Source: Chitinophaga agrisoli
GTDB lineage: Bacteria; Bacteroidota; Bacteroidia; Chitinophagales; Chitinophagaceae
NCBI RefSeq assembly: GCF_008386695.1
Contig: NZ_VUOC01000004.1
Span: forward strand, 2,888,574-2,952,573
DNA length: 64,000 nucleotides
Reading direction: 5' to 3'
The notes under the pieces are model-generated. The model was given only the letters and a program-made list of their open reading frames with translations. It did no database searches and was not told the origin of the DNA. Every line of letters begins with the position of its first letter. Position 1 is the first letter of the stretch. The translations under genes were made by a program, and so were the position numbers. This document shows positions 16,225 through 26,230 of the stretch, in pieces.

Positions 16225-19200
16225 TCATCTTAACAAAGTAATGTTTCCTGTCTTATTGGTTTTTGTCCCGTCGCTGAACTCTACGGTTACTGCATAAGCG
16301 TATGCGTCCATGGGTTGAATGGCGCCTTTGAACTTACCGTCCCACCCAATGGATGGATCGTTGGTTTCAAATACCAGCTGGCCCCAGCGGTTAAATATCT
16401 TGAAATTGAATCTTGCTATACCAAAGCCCCTTGCATACAGTACGTCATTCTGGCCATCGCCATTGGGCGAGAAGGCATTGGGAATATCGAACAGGGGTAT
16501 TACAATGGCGGCTACCTGCTCGCATACGGTATCCACACAGCCGGCGGCATTGGTGGCCAGCAGGCATACATCGTAGGTACCTGTTTTATTGTACTGGTGC
16601 ACGGGATTTGTCTGATCAGATACCGCGCCATCTCCAAACTCCCACAGGTAGCTAATGGCCCCTATAGAATGGTTTACGAAGCTGGTGGGCGTATTCTCCT
16701 GCGGCTTGTTGGGCGAGAACGTGAATGCAGCCGTAGGCGGACCAAACACCGTAATGCTAATGGTGGTATCGTCCTGTATGTTACAGGTGTTGTTATCTAC
16801 CGCATGCAGGTGCACATGATAAGTGCCCGGGTTCTGATAAATATGGGTGGGATAGATCTCGTTGGAGAGGGGGCTGCCATCGCCAAAGTCCCAGGTAAAG
16901 GTTTCGCCACCCTCGGTGGTATTATCAAATGTGATGGTAGACGGCGCACAGGAGCTATCCGGCGCTACAAAACTGGCCACTACATTGGCGGCCACGCGCA
17001 GCGGCACGGTATCCGCATGCGGGGCATTACAGTAGTTGGTATCTACCAGGGTCAGCACGGCGTTATAGATACCCGGATCCTGGTAGGCGTGCTGCACGCT
17101 GTTGGCAGTACCTGTCTGCAACGGCACTATGGGGGCGCCATCGCCATAATCCAGGGTAAAGGAATTAGGCTGGAAGGGTTTGCCTGCCGGGGCCTGCGAG
17201 TTATTGGTGAACTGGTAGTTCAGGGATTCGCAGGGCGGAAGGCGGCTGATCACCAGGTCTACCGATGCGCTGTCTGCCCGGACACGCACCTGTGTATAGG
17301 CGGTATCGCAGCCATTACAGGTAGTGGGATCGCATTTAATAAGCCGCACGGTATAATCCCCTATGGCATTGTAGCGGTGGCTCACCGTATCCAGGTTGCC
17401 GGTTACATCCGGGGAGCCGTCGCCAAAGTTCCAGGTACGGGACTGGGCGGGCGAGTTGGTGGTATCTACAAAGGTGATATCTGCGGGTACGCAGTAGTTC
17501 CTTTTACGGTCCAGTGTTTTAACGCCGGCCTTTACCCCATCCAGGTTGAACGCGATCTTAAGGGCGCCCAGGTTACAGAAGGGCGGCGCGGCGGTGGCGT
17601 ATGCGCCGGGGGTAGTGGGATACCGCGGTTTAGTTTGCGTAGTGGCAGACACATTACACCAGGCGCAGATGCCCTGGTAAATAACACCGTTACGGTCAAA
17701 GCGGCTGGTACCGCCATCCACATGCTCATACAGGCCGTTGCCGCCAAAGAAGCTGGCAAACAGCACGTCTGTAGCATCGCGCTGCAGCACAAAGAAGTAG
17801 AAGTCCTGGTCGTCTGTAGTGCGTTGCAGCGGATTCTTCACCACCAGGTTGGCGGTGCCGGAGTTGGGGTAGCGCAGGTTCTTATTGATACCGCCGCCCC
17901 AGCCGGATACATATACATTCTCGCACCTGTCCACCAGGAAGGCAGTGGGGGAGATACTGGGATCGCCACCGCTTTTACCAAAGGAGGTGGAATATACAAA
18001 TGAGGAGAGGTTGGGTTGCAGTTTGGAGATGAACTGGCGGGAGTTGGTATTGTAGAAGGTAGCGGTACCGGCGGGCTGCTGGCTGGGCCAACGGCCTTCT
18101 GTGGTACCCATCACATATACAAACCCCCGGGTATCCAGCTGTATGCCGTATACCTGGTCAGCCGCTGCATTATCGGCCCCCATAAAGGTACTTTGCAGCA
18201 GGTTGGTTCCATCAACGCTGATATGGGCAATAAAGCCATCGCAGGCGCCACCACGGTAGCCGCCATAGATAACGCCTCCGGTGGTCCTGAAATTAGTACT
18301 GGCGGTACCGCCGGCCACATACAGGGAGCCGCCGTTCAGCGCCAGCACATACGCGGCATCCTCCTTGGAGCCGCCAATATAACTGGCCCATACGAGGTTA
18401 TTACAATTGGGATCTAAACGCATTACTACGCCATCCTGCGCGCCGCCAAAACCGCCCTGGAAAACGCCGGCGGTAACCGGGAAGTCAGAAGAGCGGGTAC
18501 AGCTGGCTACAAACACATTACCGGCGGCGTCCAGCACCACTTCGCTGCGGGCGTCATCGCCATAGTTACGCAGCAGTACGGAGGGGCCGGCCTGGCGGTT
18601 CTCCCGCATATTCACCGCATCATCGGCACTGCCGGCAATGCGCAGGGAGCCTATGATGGCGGTACCGGCGGCATTGATCTTGGTAATGGCAATATCCCAG
18701 CCGCCACGGGTGCCTACCTCGTTACGGAAGGGGTAGTTGCCGGAGGTGGTACGGCCGCTGATGACCAGGTTGCCCGCGCCATCTGCAAAAAGGCTGTGGG
18801 GCTGCTCATCGCCATTGCCGCCAATATAGGTGGCATAGATCAGGTTACGGCCGTTGGACGTGAACTTGCTGATGCCTATATCAAACTGGCCGCCCTGGAA
18901 AGCATTCCCTACCACGCCGTTGGTAACGGGATATCCCTGCGCCCATACTATACCGCCACCGTAAAAGTTGCCCTGGTCGTCATAAGTGGCGGTAAAGCCC
19001 CAGTTATCTGCCCGGGAACCGGATACGGAAGAGAATATATAGGTAGGATCAATTACCAGCGGGTATTGCGGATCATATTTACCGGATACTTTAAAGCCCA
19101 GCCGCTTGCCATTGAGGCGGTAGCTTACTTTTACGGGCACACGTTGTTGATTGATGAACTGGTAGGCGTAGGGCATGAGCTCCGTAGCGGTACCCACAGA

Positions 19201-19893
19201 GGTGGTGATCTCCAGCTGTTCTTTCTTTAACGCCAGCTTATCCACCCCATCGTACTGCAATTCTATCTGTGAGGGGTCTGCACCGGGATGTACAATGAGA
19301 TCATATTTCAGCAGGGAAGCCTCTGAATACACCTGCATATCGATACCGGGGTACAGTCCTTTATACATAACGCTCTGGTAAGACTTAACATTGGAGCGCC
19401 ATTTGGTGGAGTCGTTTCCCAGGAAATAGTTCCCATAGGATTCCGCCGCTTTATCCGGCACTATCTGCAGTTTAGGCGCAGCATTCACGAAGGTAACCTC
19501 GTAGGCATGGGCCCTGACCACCGGTTTGGGATTCTTGAAATCACCGGCTACCTCGCGGGCATTTGTATTAGGATTATCAGCGGGCGGGGCCGCATTGGGA
19601 TCGTTGTGGATATAAGGGGGCTGGTTGGGCTCCGCGTGGCCATGCATGTATTCCGTTAGCTTGGAATAATCATCCTTATTAAGCAGGGAGAACCGGAAAC
19701 CGGTCCTTTTGAGAAAGATGGCGCCACCGCCCAGGTCTGTTTTATATAAAAAATCTCCGTCCCACTGTCCTTTGTTCTCTATGAACTGTAAGGGGGTGAA
19801 ATTACTGTTTTCCCTGGCCTGACCATGTGCTGGCAAAACTGCCAACAGCCCAAGCGCTACACTTAATAAACCGGCGAGGAAAGTAAATTTCAA
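16225..19893 (-). CDS. Giant T9SS type B cargo protein with SBBP-like repeats and PKD domains (copy 1)
   Basis: 1222 residues starting at TTG (19893); no ATG lies in frame before the upstream stop, and TTG gives a good signal peptide (KFTFLAGLLSVALG, HGQ end). N-terminal DUF7948-like domain (FIENKGQWDGDFLYKTDLGG), beta-propeller/SBBP-type repeats to about 740 (NYGDDARSEVVLD, DAAYVLALNGGSLYVAGGT), about four PKD domains with WNFGDGS, WDFGDGSP and WEFGDG (about 790-1130), and the gliding-associated C-terminal domain (IPNAFSPNGDGQNDV to the end), the T9SS type B sorting signal. A cell-surface adhesin or matrix protein is likely. Closely similar to the next gene upstream; followed by its porP/sprF partner. 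Confidence 0.92.
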   Translation of the reverse strand: MKFTFLAGLLSVALGLLAVLPAHGQARENSNFTPLQFIENKGQWDGDFLYKTDLGGGAIFLKRTGFRFSLLNKDDYSKLTEYMHGHAEPNQPPYIHNDPNAAPPADNPNTNAREVAGDFKNPKPVVRAHAYEVTFVNAAPKLQIVPDKAAESYGNYFLGNDSTKWRSNVKSYQSVMYKGLYPGIDMQVYSEASLLKYDLIVHPGADPSQIELQYDGVDKLALKKEQLEITTSVGTATELMPYAYQFINQQRVPVKVSYRLNGKRLGFKVSGKYDPQYPLVIDPTYIFSSVSGSRADNWGFTATYDDQGNFYGGGIVWAQGYPVTNGVVGNAFQGGQFDIGISKFTSNGRNLIYATYIGGNGDEQPHSLFADGAGNLVISGRTTSGNYPFRNEVGTRGGWDIAITKINAAGTAIIGSLRIAGSADDAVNMRENRQAGPSVLLRNYGDDARSEVVLDAAGNVFVASCTRSSDFPVTAGVFQGGFGGAQDGVVMRLDPNCNNLVWASYIGGSKEDAAYVLALNGGSLYVAGGTASTNFRTTGGVIYGGYRGGACDGFIAHISVDGTNLLQSTFMGADNAAADQVYGIQLDTRGFVYVMGTTEGRWPSQQPAGTATFYNTNSRQFISKLQPNLSSFVYSTSFGKSGGDPSISPTAFLVDRCENVYVSGWGGGINKNLRYPNSGTANLVVKNPLQRTTDDQDFYFFVLQRDATDVLFASFFGGNGLYEHVDGGTSRFDRNGVIYQGICAWCNVSATTQTKPRYPTTPGAYATAAPPFCNLGALKIAFNLDGVKAGVKTLDRKRNYCVPADITFVDTTNSPAQSRTWNFGDGSPDVTGNLDTVSHRYNAIGDYTVRLIKCDPTTCNGCDTAYTQVRVRADSASVDLVISRLPPCESLNYQFTNNSQAPAGKPFQPNSFTLDYGDGAPIVPLQTGTANSVQHAYQDPGIYNAVLTLVDTNYCNAPHADTVPLRVAANVVASFVAPDSSCAPSTITFDNTTEGGETFTWDFGDGSPLSNEIYPTHIYQNPGTYHVHLHAVDNNTCNIQDDTTISITVFGPPTAAFTFSPNKPQENTPTSFVNHSIGAISYLWEFGDGAVSDQTNPVHQYNKTGTYDVCLLATNAAGCVDTVCEQVAAIVIPLFDIPNAFSPNGDGQNDVLYARGFGIARFNFKIFNRWGQLVFETNDPSIGWDGKFKGAIQPMDAYAYAVTVEFSDGTKTNKTGNITLLR

Positions 19894-20226
19894 CGGAATA
19901 GATTTTACGTTTTGTTCCTTAAACTAATATACGATAAAAACGGCTAAAGGGGCTGAATTGTTACCGCTAAAGCGGTACTTAGTTATAAGTTGTTAGTAGT
20001 TAGTGATTGGCGTGCTTTTTATTCATTGTTTCTATCCCTAACGACCCAGCACCTTCAAGGTATTTATACGGGGAATGCGTGTAAAGAGGTTGCCTGATAC
20101 ATGGTAGCGTAGTTTAATATTGTCCCTGTCCTGTCTCTTCATGATCACTGCACAATAAATAAACGCTCCCGCCGTTGCAAAAATTGCGGGGCGGGAGCGT
20201 CTTATTTTCAGAAAACGGCGCCGCCC
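19894..20226. other. Region between the two giant cargo genes
   Basis: 333 bp. It holds a short palindrome (TACCGCT/AGCGGTA, 19962-19968 and 19971-19977) about 70 bp before the downstream gene, heptamer-like units at 19979-20010 in the orientation seen elsewhere, and the terminator of the upstream cargo gene. I see no gene. Confidence 0.6.
20163..20200 (-). terminator. Intrinsic terminator of the second giant cargo gene
   Basis: ACGCTCCCGCC (20163-20173) pairs perfectly with GGCGGGAGCGT (20190-20200). On the minus strand the stem is followed by TTATTTATT. It lies 27 bp after the stop codon and separates the two paralogues into different transcripts. Confidence 0.88.
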
Positions 20227-23200
20227 CTATTTTAGCAGGGTAACGCTTCCGTTCTTATTGGTCTTTGTTCCGTCGCTGAATTCCACATATACCGTATATG
20301 CGTAGGCATCTATGGGCTGTATGGCCCCTCTGAACTTACCGTCCCAGCCTATGGTTGGGTCGTTGGATTCGAATACCAGCTGCCCCCAGCGGTTAAAGAT
20401 CTTCATGCTGAACTTAGAGATCCCAAAACCCCTTACCAGCATCACATCATTCATCCCGTCGCCATTGGGCGAGAAGGCATTGGGCACATCAAACAGGGGG
20501 ATCACGATGGCGGACACGTCGTGGCAAACGGTATCCTTACAACCGGATGTATTGGTAACGGTGAGGCACACGGTATAAGTACCGGTTTTGTTATACTGAT
20601 GAACCGGGTTAGTTTCTGTAGAGATAATGCCATCGCCAAAATCCCATGCATAGGTACTGCCGCCTATGGACTGGTTGGTAAAGCTAAGCGGTACATTCTC
20701 CTGCGGTTTATCCGGCGAGGAGGTAAATTCCGCGGTAGGCGGCCCCTGTACGGTAATGGTCTTCTCAAAATCGTCCTGTATGTTACAGGTATTGTTATCC
20801 ACCGCATGCAGCTTTACTGTGTAGGTACCTACATTCTGGAAAACATGCGTGGGGTAGGCCTCATTGGAGGTGGGGCTGCCATCGCCAAAATCCCAGGTAA
20901 AGGTTTCTCCGCCCTCTGTGGTATTGTTAAAAGTAACGGTGGCCGGCGCACAAACCACATCCGGGGCTTCAAACTTAGCCACCACGTTGGCGGCCACACG
21001 TAAGGGCACCGTATCCGCGTGGGGCGCGTTACAGTAATTGGTATCCACCAGGGTAAGCACTGCGTTGTAAATACCGGCATCCGCGTAGGCATGCTGGAGG
21101 GTAGCAGGCGCGCCCAGTGTTACCGCCGGGGTACCATCGCCATAATCCAGGGTAAAGGAATTAGCCTGGAAAGGTTTTATCGCAGGCGCCACAGAGTTAT
21201 TGCTAAACTCATAGGCCAGGGATTGGCAGGGTGGAATACGGGTCACGGCCAGGTCTACATGCGCGCTATCTGCCCGGATGCGCACATCCGTATATGCGGT
21301 ATCGCAGCCGTTACAGCTGGCGGGATCGCATTTGACCAGGCGCACATGGAAATCGCCCAGGCTTTTGAAAGTATGGGTAACCGTATCGAGATTGCCGGTC
21401 ACTTCCGCGGTGCCATCGCCAAAGTTCCACGTACGGGTGGTGGCCTTGGAGCCGATGGTATCCACAAAGGTTACATCAGCGGGTATACAATAGTTCTTTT
21501 TACGGTCCAGTGTTTTGATGCCTGCTCTTACCCCATCCAGGTTAAAGGCGATCTTTAAGGCCCCCAGGTTACAATCTGTAAACGGCGGGGTATTGGAATA
21601 GGCCCCCGGCGTAATGGGATAGGCGGGTTGCTGAGGGGCGTCTATCTTACACCAGGCGCAGATGCCCTGGTAAATAACGCCGTTGCGGTCAAAGCGGCTG
21701 GTACCGCCATCTACGTGCTCGAAGAGCTTAACGCCTCCAAAAAAGCTGGCAAACAGCACATCGGTAGCATCACGCTGCATTACGAAGAAATAAAAGTCCT
21801 CATCGTCTGATTTGCCCAGCAGCGGGTTCTTTACCGGCAGGCCCTGGGTGCCTGAGTTGGGATACTTATAGCTGATATTTAAACCGCCGCCCCAGCCGGA
21901 GATATATACGTTCTCGCATTTATCCACCAGGAAAGCCACCGGCGATATACTGGGCGTAGAAGCCTGCTTACCAAAGGTGGTGGAGTAAATAAACGCAGAC
22001 AGGTTAGGCTGCAGTTTGGCGATGAACTGTTTGGAATTATCATTATAAAAAGTGGCAGTGCCAATGGGGCGCTTAATGGGCCAGTTACCTTCTGTGGTGC
22101 CCATTATGTATACGTTCCCCCCGGCGTCCAGCTGTATGCCGTATACCTGGTCTGCCGCAGCGTTATCCGCCCCTATATAGGTGCTTTGCACCACGGTGGT
22201 CCCATCTGCCGTAAGATGGGTAATAAACCCATCGCATGCGCCTCCCCGGTAGCCGGGATATATTACCCCGCCGGTGGTGCGGAAGTTGGTACTGGCGGTA
22301 CCGCCCGCCACATACAGGTCGTTACCGTTAACAGCCAGCACATAAGCCGCATCTTCTTTAGCGCCTCCCAGGTAGCTGGCCCATACCAGGGCTGTACAGG
22401 AAGGGTTTATCCGCATCACTACCGCATCCTGGGCGCCGCCAAAACCTTGCTGAAAGGCGCCTGCCGTTTTCGGGAAATTGGTGGAGCGGGTGCTGCTGGC
22501 CACATAGATATTATCCTGCGCATCCAGCACTACTTCGCTACGGGCGTCATCGCCATAGTTGCGCAGCAGTACCAGTGGACCGTCATCCTTAGAGTCACGT
22601 ATGTTTACGCCATCATCCGCACTGCCGGCCACACACAGGGCGCCCGTGATGGCGGTGCCGGTGGGATTCAGCTTTACCACCGCAATATCCCAGCCGCCGC
22701 GGGTACCGGCAACATTGGTAAACGGAAAATCGCCGGAGTTGGTACGGCCGCTGATAACCAGGCTACCCTGGGAATCCGCGAACAGGCTATGCGGCTGCTC
22801 CACGCCATTGCCGCCTATATAGGTAGCATACAGCAGGCGGCGGCCCGTAGGATCGAACTTACTGATGGCAATATCAAACTGGCCACCCTGGTAATCACTT
22901 TGCGCAGCGCCCGGCGTGATGGGGTAGCCCCCCGGATCAAACAGGATGCCGCCGCCGTAAAAATTGCCCTGGGCGTCATAAGTGGCCGTATAGCCCCAGT
23001 TATCTGCCCGGGCGCCGGTTACGGTGGAAAATATGTAGGTAGGATCAATTACCAGCGTGTATTGCGGATCGTATTTGCCGGATACTTTAAAACCCAGCTT
23101 CGTACCCTTTAACTGGTAGCTTACTTTTACGGGTATACGTTGGTTATTAATGAATTGATAGGCATATGGCTCCAACTCCGTAGCGGTACCAACAGAGGTG

Positions 23201-23952
23201 GTGATCTGCAGCTGTCCCTTCTGAATGGCCAGCTTATCCACCCCGGTGTACTGGAGCTGGATCACGGAAGGGTCTGCGCCGGGGTATACCACCAGGTCAT
23301 ACTTAAGCTGGGAAGCCTCTGAATACACCTGCATATCAATGCCTTTATACAGGCCTTTATACCGGATGGTCTGGTATGACTTCACATTGGACCGCCATTT
23401 GGAGGGATCGTTACCTTTTAAATAATTGCTGTATGATTCCAGGGCTTTATCCGGTACTATCTGCGGGTTAAGGGAAGCGTTCAGGAAGCTGACCTGGTAG
23501 GAATGGCTCCTTAACACGGCAGGCGGTTTAACGTGCTGGCCATTATCAGCCGGCGGCTGTGCTGGCAGGGCGGCAGCAGATGACCGGGCCGCCGCATTGG
23601 TTTTATTGGCGTCATAGATCACGGTAGGCGGCTGGCTGCCACCACCATTGGTATCCACATGACGGCCATGTAAAGATTCCCTGATCTGTTCCATGTCCTG
23701 CTGATTCAGGAGGTTGAACGTAAAGCCGTTCTTTGTCAGGTAGATGGCACTACCGCCCAGGTCTGTCCGGTACAGGAAATCGCCTGTCCACTGGCCTTTG
23801 TTCTCCACAAATTCCAGGGGTACAAAATTGCTGGGTGCAGGCGTTTGCGTTTGCGCAAGTACAGGCCTGGTTGCCAGCAAGCCCATTACAATACCTGAAA
23901 AAGCGGCAAGGGAAGTGATTCTCAAGGGAATAGCGGGTTTAGATGAGTGCAT
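20227..23952 (-). CDS. Giant T9SS type B cargo protein with SBBP-like repeats and PKD domains (copy 2)
   Basis: 1241 residues, ATG at 23952, signal peptide to about residue 34 (TRPVLAQ). The domain order is the same as in its neighbour: DUF7948-like N-terminus (FVENKGQWTGDFLYRTDLGG), SBBP/beta-propeller region, about four PKD domains (WNFGDGT, WDFGDGSP, WDFGDG) and the type B sorting domain (VPNAFSPNGDGMNDV). Most of the length aligns with copy 1 without large gaps, so it is a tandem duplicate. The main differences are a longer low-complexity linker near residues 105-140 (AAARSSAAALPAQPP) and the leader. It has its own terminator and no adjacent porP gene, so it may share the downstream PorP/SprF protein. 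Confidence 0.92.
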   Translation of the reverse strand: MHSSKPAIPLRITSLAAFSGIVMGLLATRPVLAQTQTPAPSNFVPLEFVENKGQWTGDFLYRTDLGGSAIYLTKNGFTFNLLNQQDMEQIRESLHGRHVDTNGGGSQPPTVIYDANKTNAAARSSAAALPAQPPADNGQHVKPPAVLRSHSYQVSFLNASLNPQIVPDKALESYSNYLKGNDPSKWRSNVKSYQTIRYKGLYKGIDMQVYSEASQLKYDLVVYPGADPSVIQLQYTGVDKLAIQKGQLQITTSVGTATELEPYAYQFINNQRIPVKVSYQLKGTKLGFKVSGKYDPQYTLVIDPTYIFSTVTGARADNWGYTATYDAQGNFYGGGILFDPGGYPITPGAAQSDYQGGQFDIAISKFDPTGRRLLYATYIGGNGVEQPHSLFADSQGSLVISGRTNSGDFPFTNVAGTRGGWDIAVVKLNPTGTAITGALCVAGSADDGVNIRDSKDDGPLVLLRNYGDDARSEVVLDAQDNIYVASSTRSTNFPKTAGAFQQGFGGAQDAVVMRINPSCTALVWASYLGGAKEDAAYVLAVNGNDLYVAGGTASTNFRTTGGVIYPGYRGGACDGFITHLTADGTTVVQSTYIGADNAAADQVYGIQLDAGGNVYIMGTTEGNWPIKRPIGTATFYNDNSKQFIAKLQPNLSAFIYSTTFGKQASTPSISPVAFLVDKCENVYISGWGGGLNISYKYPNSGTQGLPVKNPLLGKSDDEDFYFFVMQRDATDVLFASFFGGVKLFEHVDGGTSRFDRNGVIYQGICAWCKIDAPQQPAYPITPGAYSNTPPFTDCNLGALKIAFNLDGVRAGIKTLDRKKNYCIPADVTFVDTIGSKATTRTWNFGDGTAEVTGNLDTVTHTFKSLGDFHVRLVKCDPASCNGCDTAYTDVRIRADSAHVDLAVTRIPPCQSLAYEFSNNSVAPAIKPFQANSFTLDYGDGTPAVTLGAPATLQHAYADAGIYNAVLTLVDTNYCNAPHADTVPLRVAANVVAKFEAPDVVCAPATVTFNNTTEGGETFTWDFGDGSPTSNEAYPTHVFQNVGTYTVKLHAVDNNTCNIQDDFEKTITVQGPPTAEFTSSPDKPQENVPLSFTNQSIGGSTYAWDFGDGIISTETNPVHQYNKTGTYTVCLTVTNTSGCKDTVCHDVSAIVIPLFDVPNAFSPNGDGMNDVMLVRGFGISKFSMKIFNRWGQLVFESNDPTIGWDGKFRGAIQPIDAYAYTVYVEFSDGTKTNKNGSVTLLK

Positions 23953-24031
23953 GTTCCTGTTTAATTGTCAATTATATCCAGTCTACTGGCCGGTACGTTT
24001 GACAATATTAATATTAAGAACGTTTAACCGC

Positions 24032-26152
24032 TCAGGAAATTTTACTCCATTGAGATTTTCCCCGGTGAGCGGCCAAATATTCCTGTAAGGGATGATTTTC
24101 CGGCAGAGACAGATCGGGGTCTTCCGTCAGGATCTTTTCCGCGCAGGCGCGGGCAGCGTCGAGAATGGCGCGGTCCTGGAGGATATCTGCCAGCTTAAAA
24201 TCCAGCACGCCGCTCTGGCGGGTACCTTCCATATCGCCGGGACCGCGGAGCTCCATATCCTTTTCGGAGATAATGAAGCCGTTGTTGGTCTGTACCATTA
24301 CGTTTATACGTTCCTTTGAGTCTACCCCCAGTTTAATGCCGGTCATAAGGATACAGAAGGACTGTTCCGCCCCCCTCCCTACCCTGCCGCGCAGCTGGTG
24401 CAGCTGCGACAGGCCAAAACGTTCGGTGCTTTCTATGACCATCACGGAGGCATTGGGCACGTTTACGCCTACTTCTATTACGGTGGTGGCTACCATGATC
24501 TGGGTCTCGCCGCGGACAAAACGCTGCATATTGGTCTCCCGCTGGTCTGCCGGCTGGCGGCCATGCACCATGCTGATGTAATACTGCGGTTCCGGGAAAA
24601 AGGCCTTTACCTCTTCATACCCTTTCATGAGGTTTTCGTAATCCATTTTCTCGGATTCTTCTATCAGGGGGTATACAATGTATGCCTGACGGCCTTTCCT
24701 TATCTCTTCGCGGATAAAGTCCATTACCTGGGGACGCTGGAACTCCGTACGGTGCACCGTGGTGATGGGTTTACGGCCGGGGGGCATTTCGTCAATGACA
24801 GAAACATCCAGATCGCCGTACACGGTCATGGCCAGGGTACGGGGAATAGGCGTGGCCGTCATGACCAGTATATGCGGGGGAATGGTATTCTTTTGCCAGA
24901 GGCGGGCACGCTGGGCCACGCCAAACCGGTGCTGCTCATCCACAATGGCCATACCCAGGTTCTTGAACTGTACTTCATCTTCCAGCAGGGCATGGGTGCC
25001 AATGAGGATGTGCATATCTCCCGCAGCAGTAGCCGCCAGCACTTCTTTACGGGCTTTGCCTTTTTTGCTGCCGGTAAGCAGGGCCACGTTTACGGGCATA
25101 TGCTCCAGCAGTTCTGAGATGCCTTTGTAATGCTGCTGGGATAGGATCTCCGTGGGCGCCATCAGGCAGGCCTGGAAACCATTGTCCAGCGCCAGCAGCA
25201 TGGTCAGCAGGGCTACCATGGTCTTGCCACTGCCTACATCGCCCTGGAGGAGGCGGTTCATCTGGCGGCCGTTCATGGTATCCAGCCGGATCTCTTTCAG
25301 CACCCGTTTTTGCGCGCCGGTCAGGGCAAAAGGCAGGTGGTTGTTATAGAAGTCATTAAAATGATCGCCTACCGCGCTAAAAATATAGCCATGTGATTGC
25401 TGGTGCCGCCGGATCTTGATACGGCAGATGCGGATCTGGGCCATAAACAGCTCCTCGAATTTGAGGCGGCGGCGGGCCTGCTGGGCCTCCTCTTCCGTAG
25501 CCGGCAGATGGATCTTAAAGAAAGACATGGGCCGCGGTAGGAGGCGGAATTGCTGTAACACCGGTTCCGGGATGTTTTCCGGTATTTCCAGGGGCGATAG
25601 CTGCTCCAGCAGGTTGAAAGTGAGCTTTCCGATAGCCTTGGCCGTTAGCCCGCGGGCTTTGAGCTTTTCTGTGGTGTAATAGACCGGCTCCAGGAATTGT
25701 TTGCCGGTGGCGATGTTCTCCGTCAGCAGGTCCATTTCCGGGTGGGCGATCTGCATAACGCCGTTGAATACGGATACGCGGCCAAATACCAGGTAAGCGG
25801 TTTGCTGCTGCAGGGATTTCTGCATCCATTGCCAGCCCTGGAACCATACCAGGTCTATTTCCCCGGTCTCGTCACGCAGGGTGGCCATCAGTCTTTTACC
25901 GCGTTTTTCGCCAATCACTTCCAGGGAAGTGATACGGCCGCGGATCTGCACATAATCCGCCTGGCCCATCTGGTTATGCAGCTGGCCTATCTTTTCCACT
26001 TTGGTACGGTCTACATAACGGAACGGGAAATAGTTGAGCAGGTCGCCAAAGGTGAAGATATTCAGCTCTTTGCGCAGCAGCTCTCCCCGCTGAGGACCTA
26101 CGCCCTTCAGGTATTCTATGGGACTGGATAATATGGCGGTATGCGTAGCGAT
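24032..26152 (-). CDS. recG: ATP-dependent DNA helicase RecG (non-canonical start)
   Basis: RecG reverses stalled forks and processes recombination intermediates. Visible: wedge/OB domain (YVQIRGRITSLEV), Walker A LLQGDVGSGKTM, DEQHR (DEAH variant usual in RecG), TATPIPRT, and motif VI QLRGRVGRG. The first GTG (25999) would give 655 residues, but the frame continues upstream with typical RecG sequence (SPIEYLKGVGPQRGELLRKE, then LNYFPFRYVDRTKV). There is no ATG, GTG or TTG in that stretch. I place the start at ATC (26150-26152), giving 706 residues, the normal length, with N-terminus (M)ATHTAILSSPIEYL. ACG at 26146 or ATA at 26134 are alternatives; a sequencing error is possible. Confidence 0.88.
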   Translation of the reverse strand: MATHTAILSSPIEYLKGVGPQRGELLRKELNIFTFGDLLNYFPFRYVDRTKVEKIGQLHNQMGQADYVQIRGRITSLEVIGEKRGKRLMATLRDETGEIDLVWFQGWQWMQKSLQQQTAYLVFGRVSVFNGVMQIAHPEMDLLTENIATGKQFLEPVYYTTEKLKARGLTAKAIGKLTFNLLEQLSPLEIPENIPEPVLQQFRLLPRPMSFFKIHLPATEEEAQQARRRLKFEELFMAQIRICRIKIRRHQQSHGYIFSAVGDHFNDFYNNHLPFALTGAQKRVLKEIRLDTMNGRQMNRLLQGDVGSGKTMVALLTMLLALDNGFQACLMAPTEILSQQHYKGISELLEHMPVNVALLTGSKKGKARKEVLAATAAGDMHILIGTHALLEDEVQFKNLGMAIVDEQHRFGVAQRARLWQKNTIPPHILVMTATPIPRTLAMTVYGDLDVSVIDEMPPGRKPITTVHRTEFQRPQVMDFIREEIRKGRQAYIVYPLIEESEKMDYENLMKGYEEVKAFFPEPQYYISMVHGRQPADQRETNMQRFVRGETQIMVATTVIEVGVNVPNASVMVIESTERFGLSQLHQLRGRVGRGAEQSFCILMTGIKLGVDSKERINVMVQTNNGFIISEKDMELRGPGDMEGTRQSGVLDFKLADILQDRAILDAARACAEKILTEDPDLSLPENHPLQEYLAAHRGKSQWSKIS

Positions 26153-26178
26153 GTGTCTATTGACTTTACTGCAAAAAT

Positions 26179-26211
26179 AAAAGGCAAACGGTAATACACC
26201 ATTTGCCTTTT
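26179..26211 (-). terminator. Intrinsic terminator of citrate synthase gene
   Basis: AAAAGGCAAA (26179-26188) pairs perfectly with TTTGCCTTTT (26202-26211). On the minus strand the stem is followed by ATTTTTGC. It lies 20 bp after the gltA stop and about 27 bp before the proposed recG start, so recG must start its own transcript within or beyond this hairpin, or rely on read-through. Confidence 0.85.
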
Positions 26212-26230
26212 ACAAAAATCAAAAATAAGA

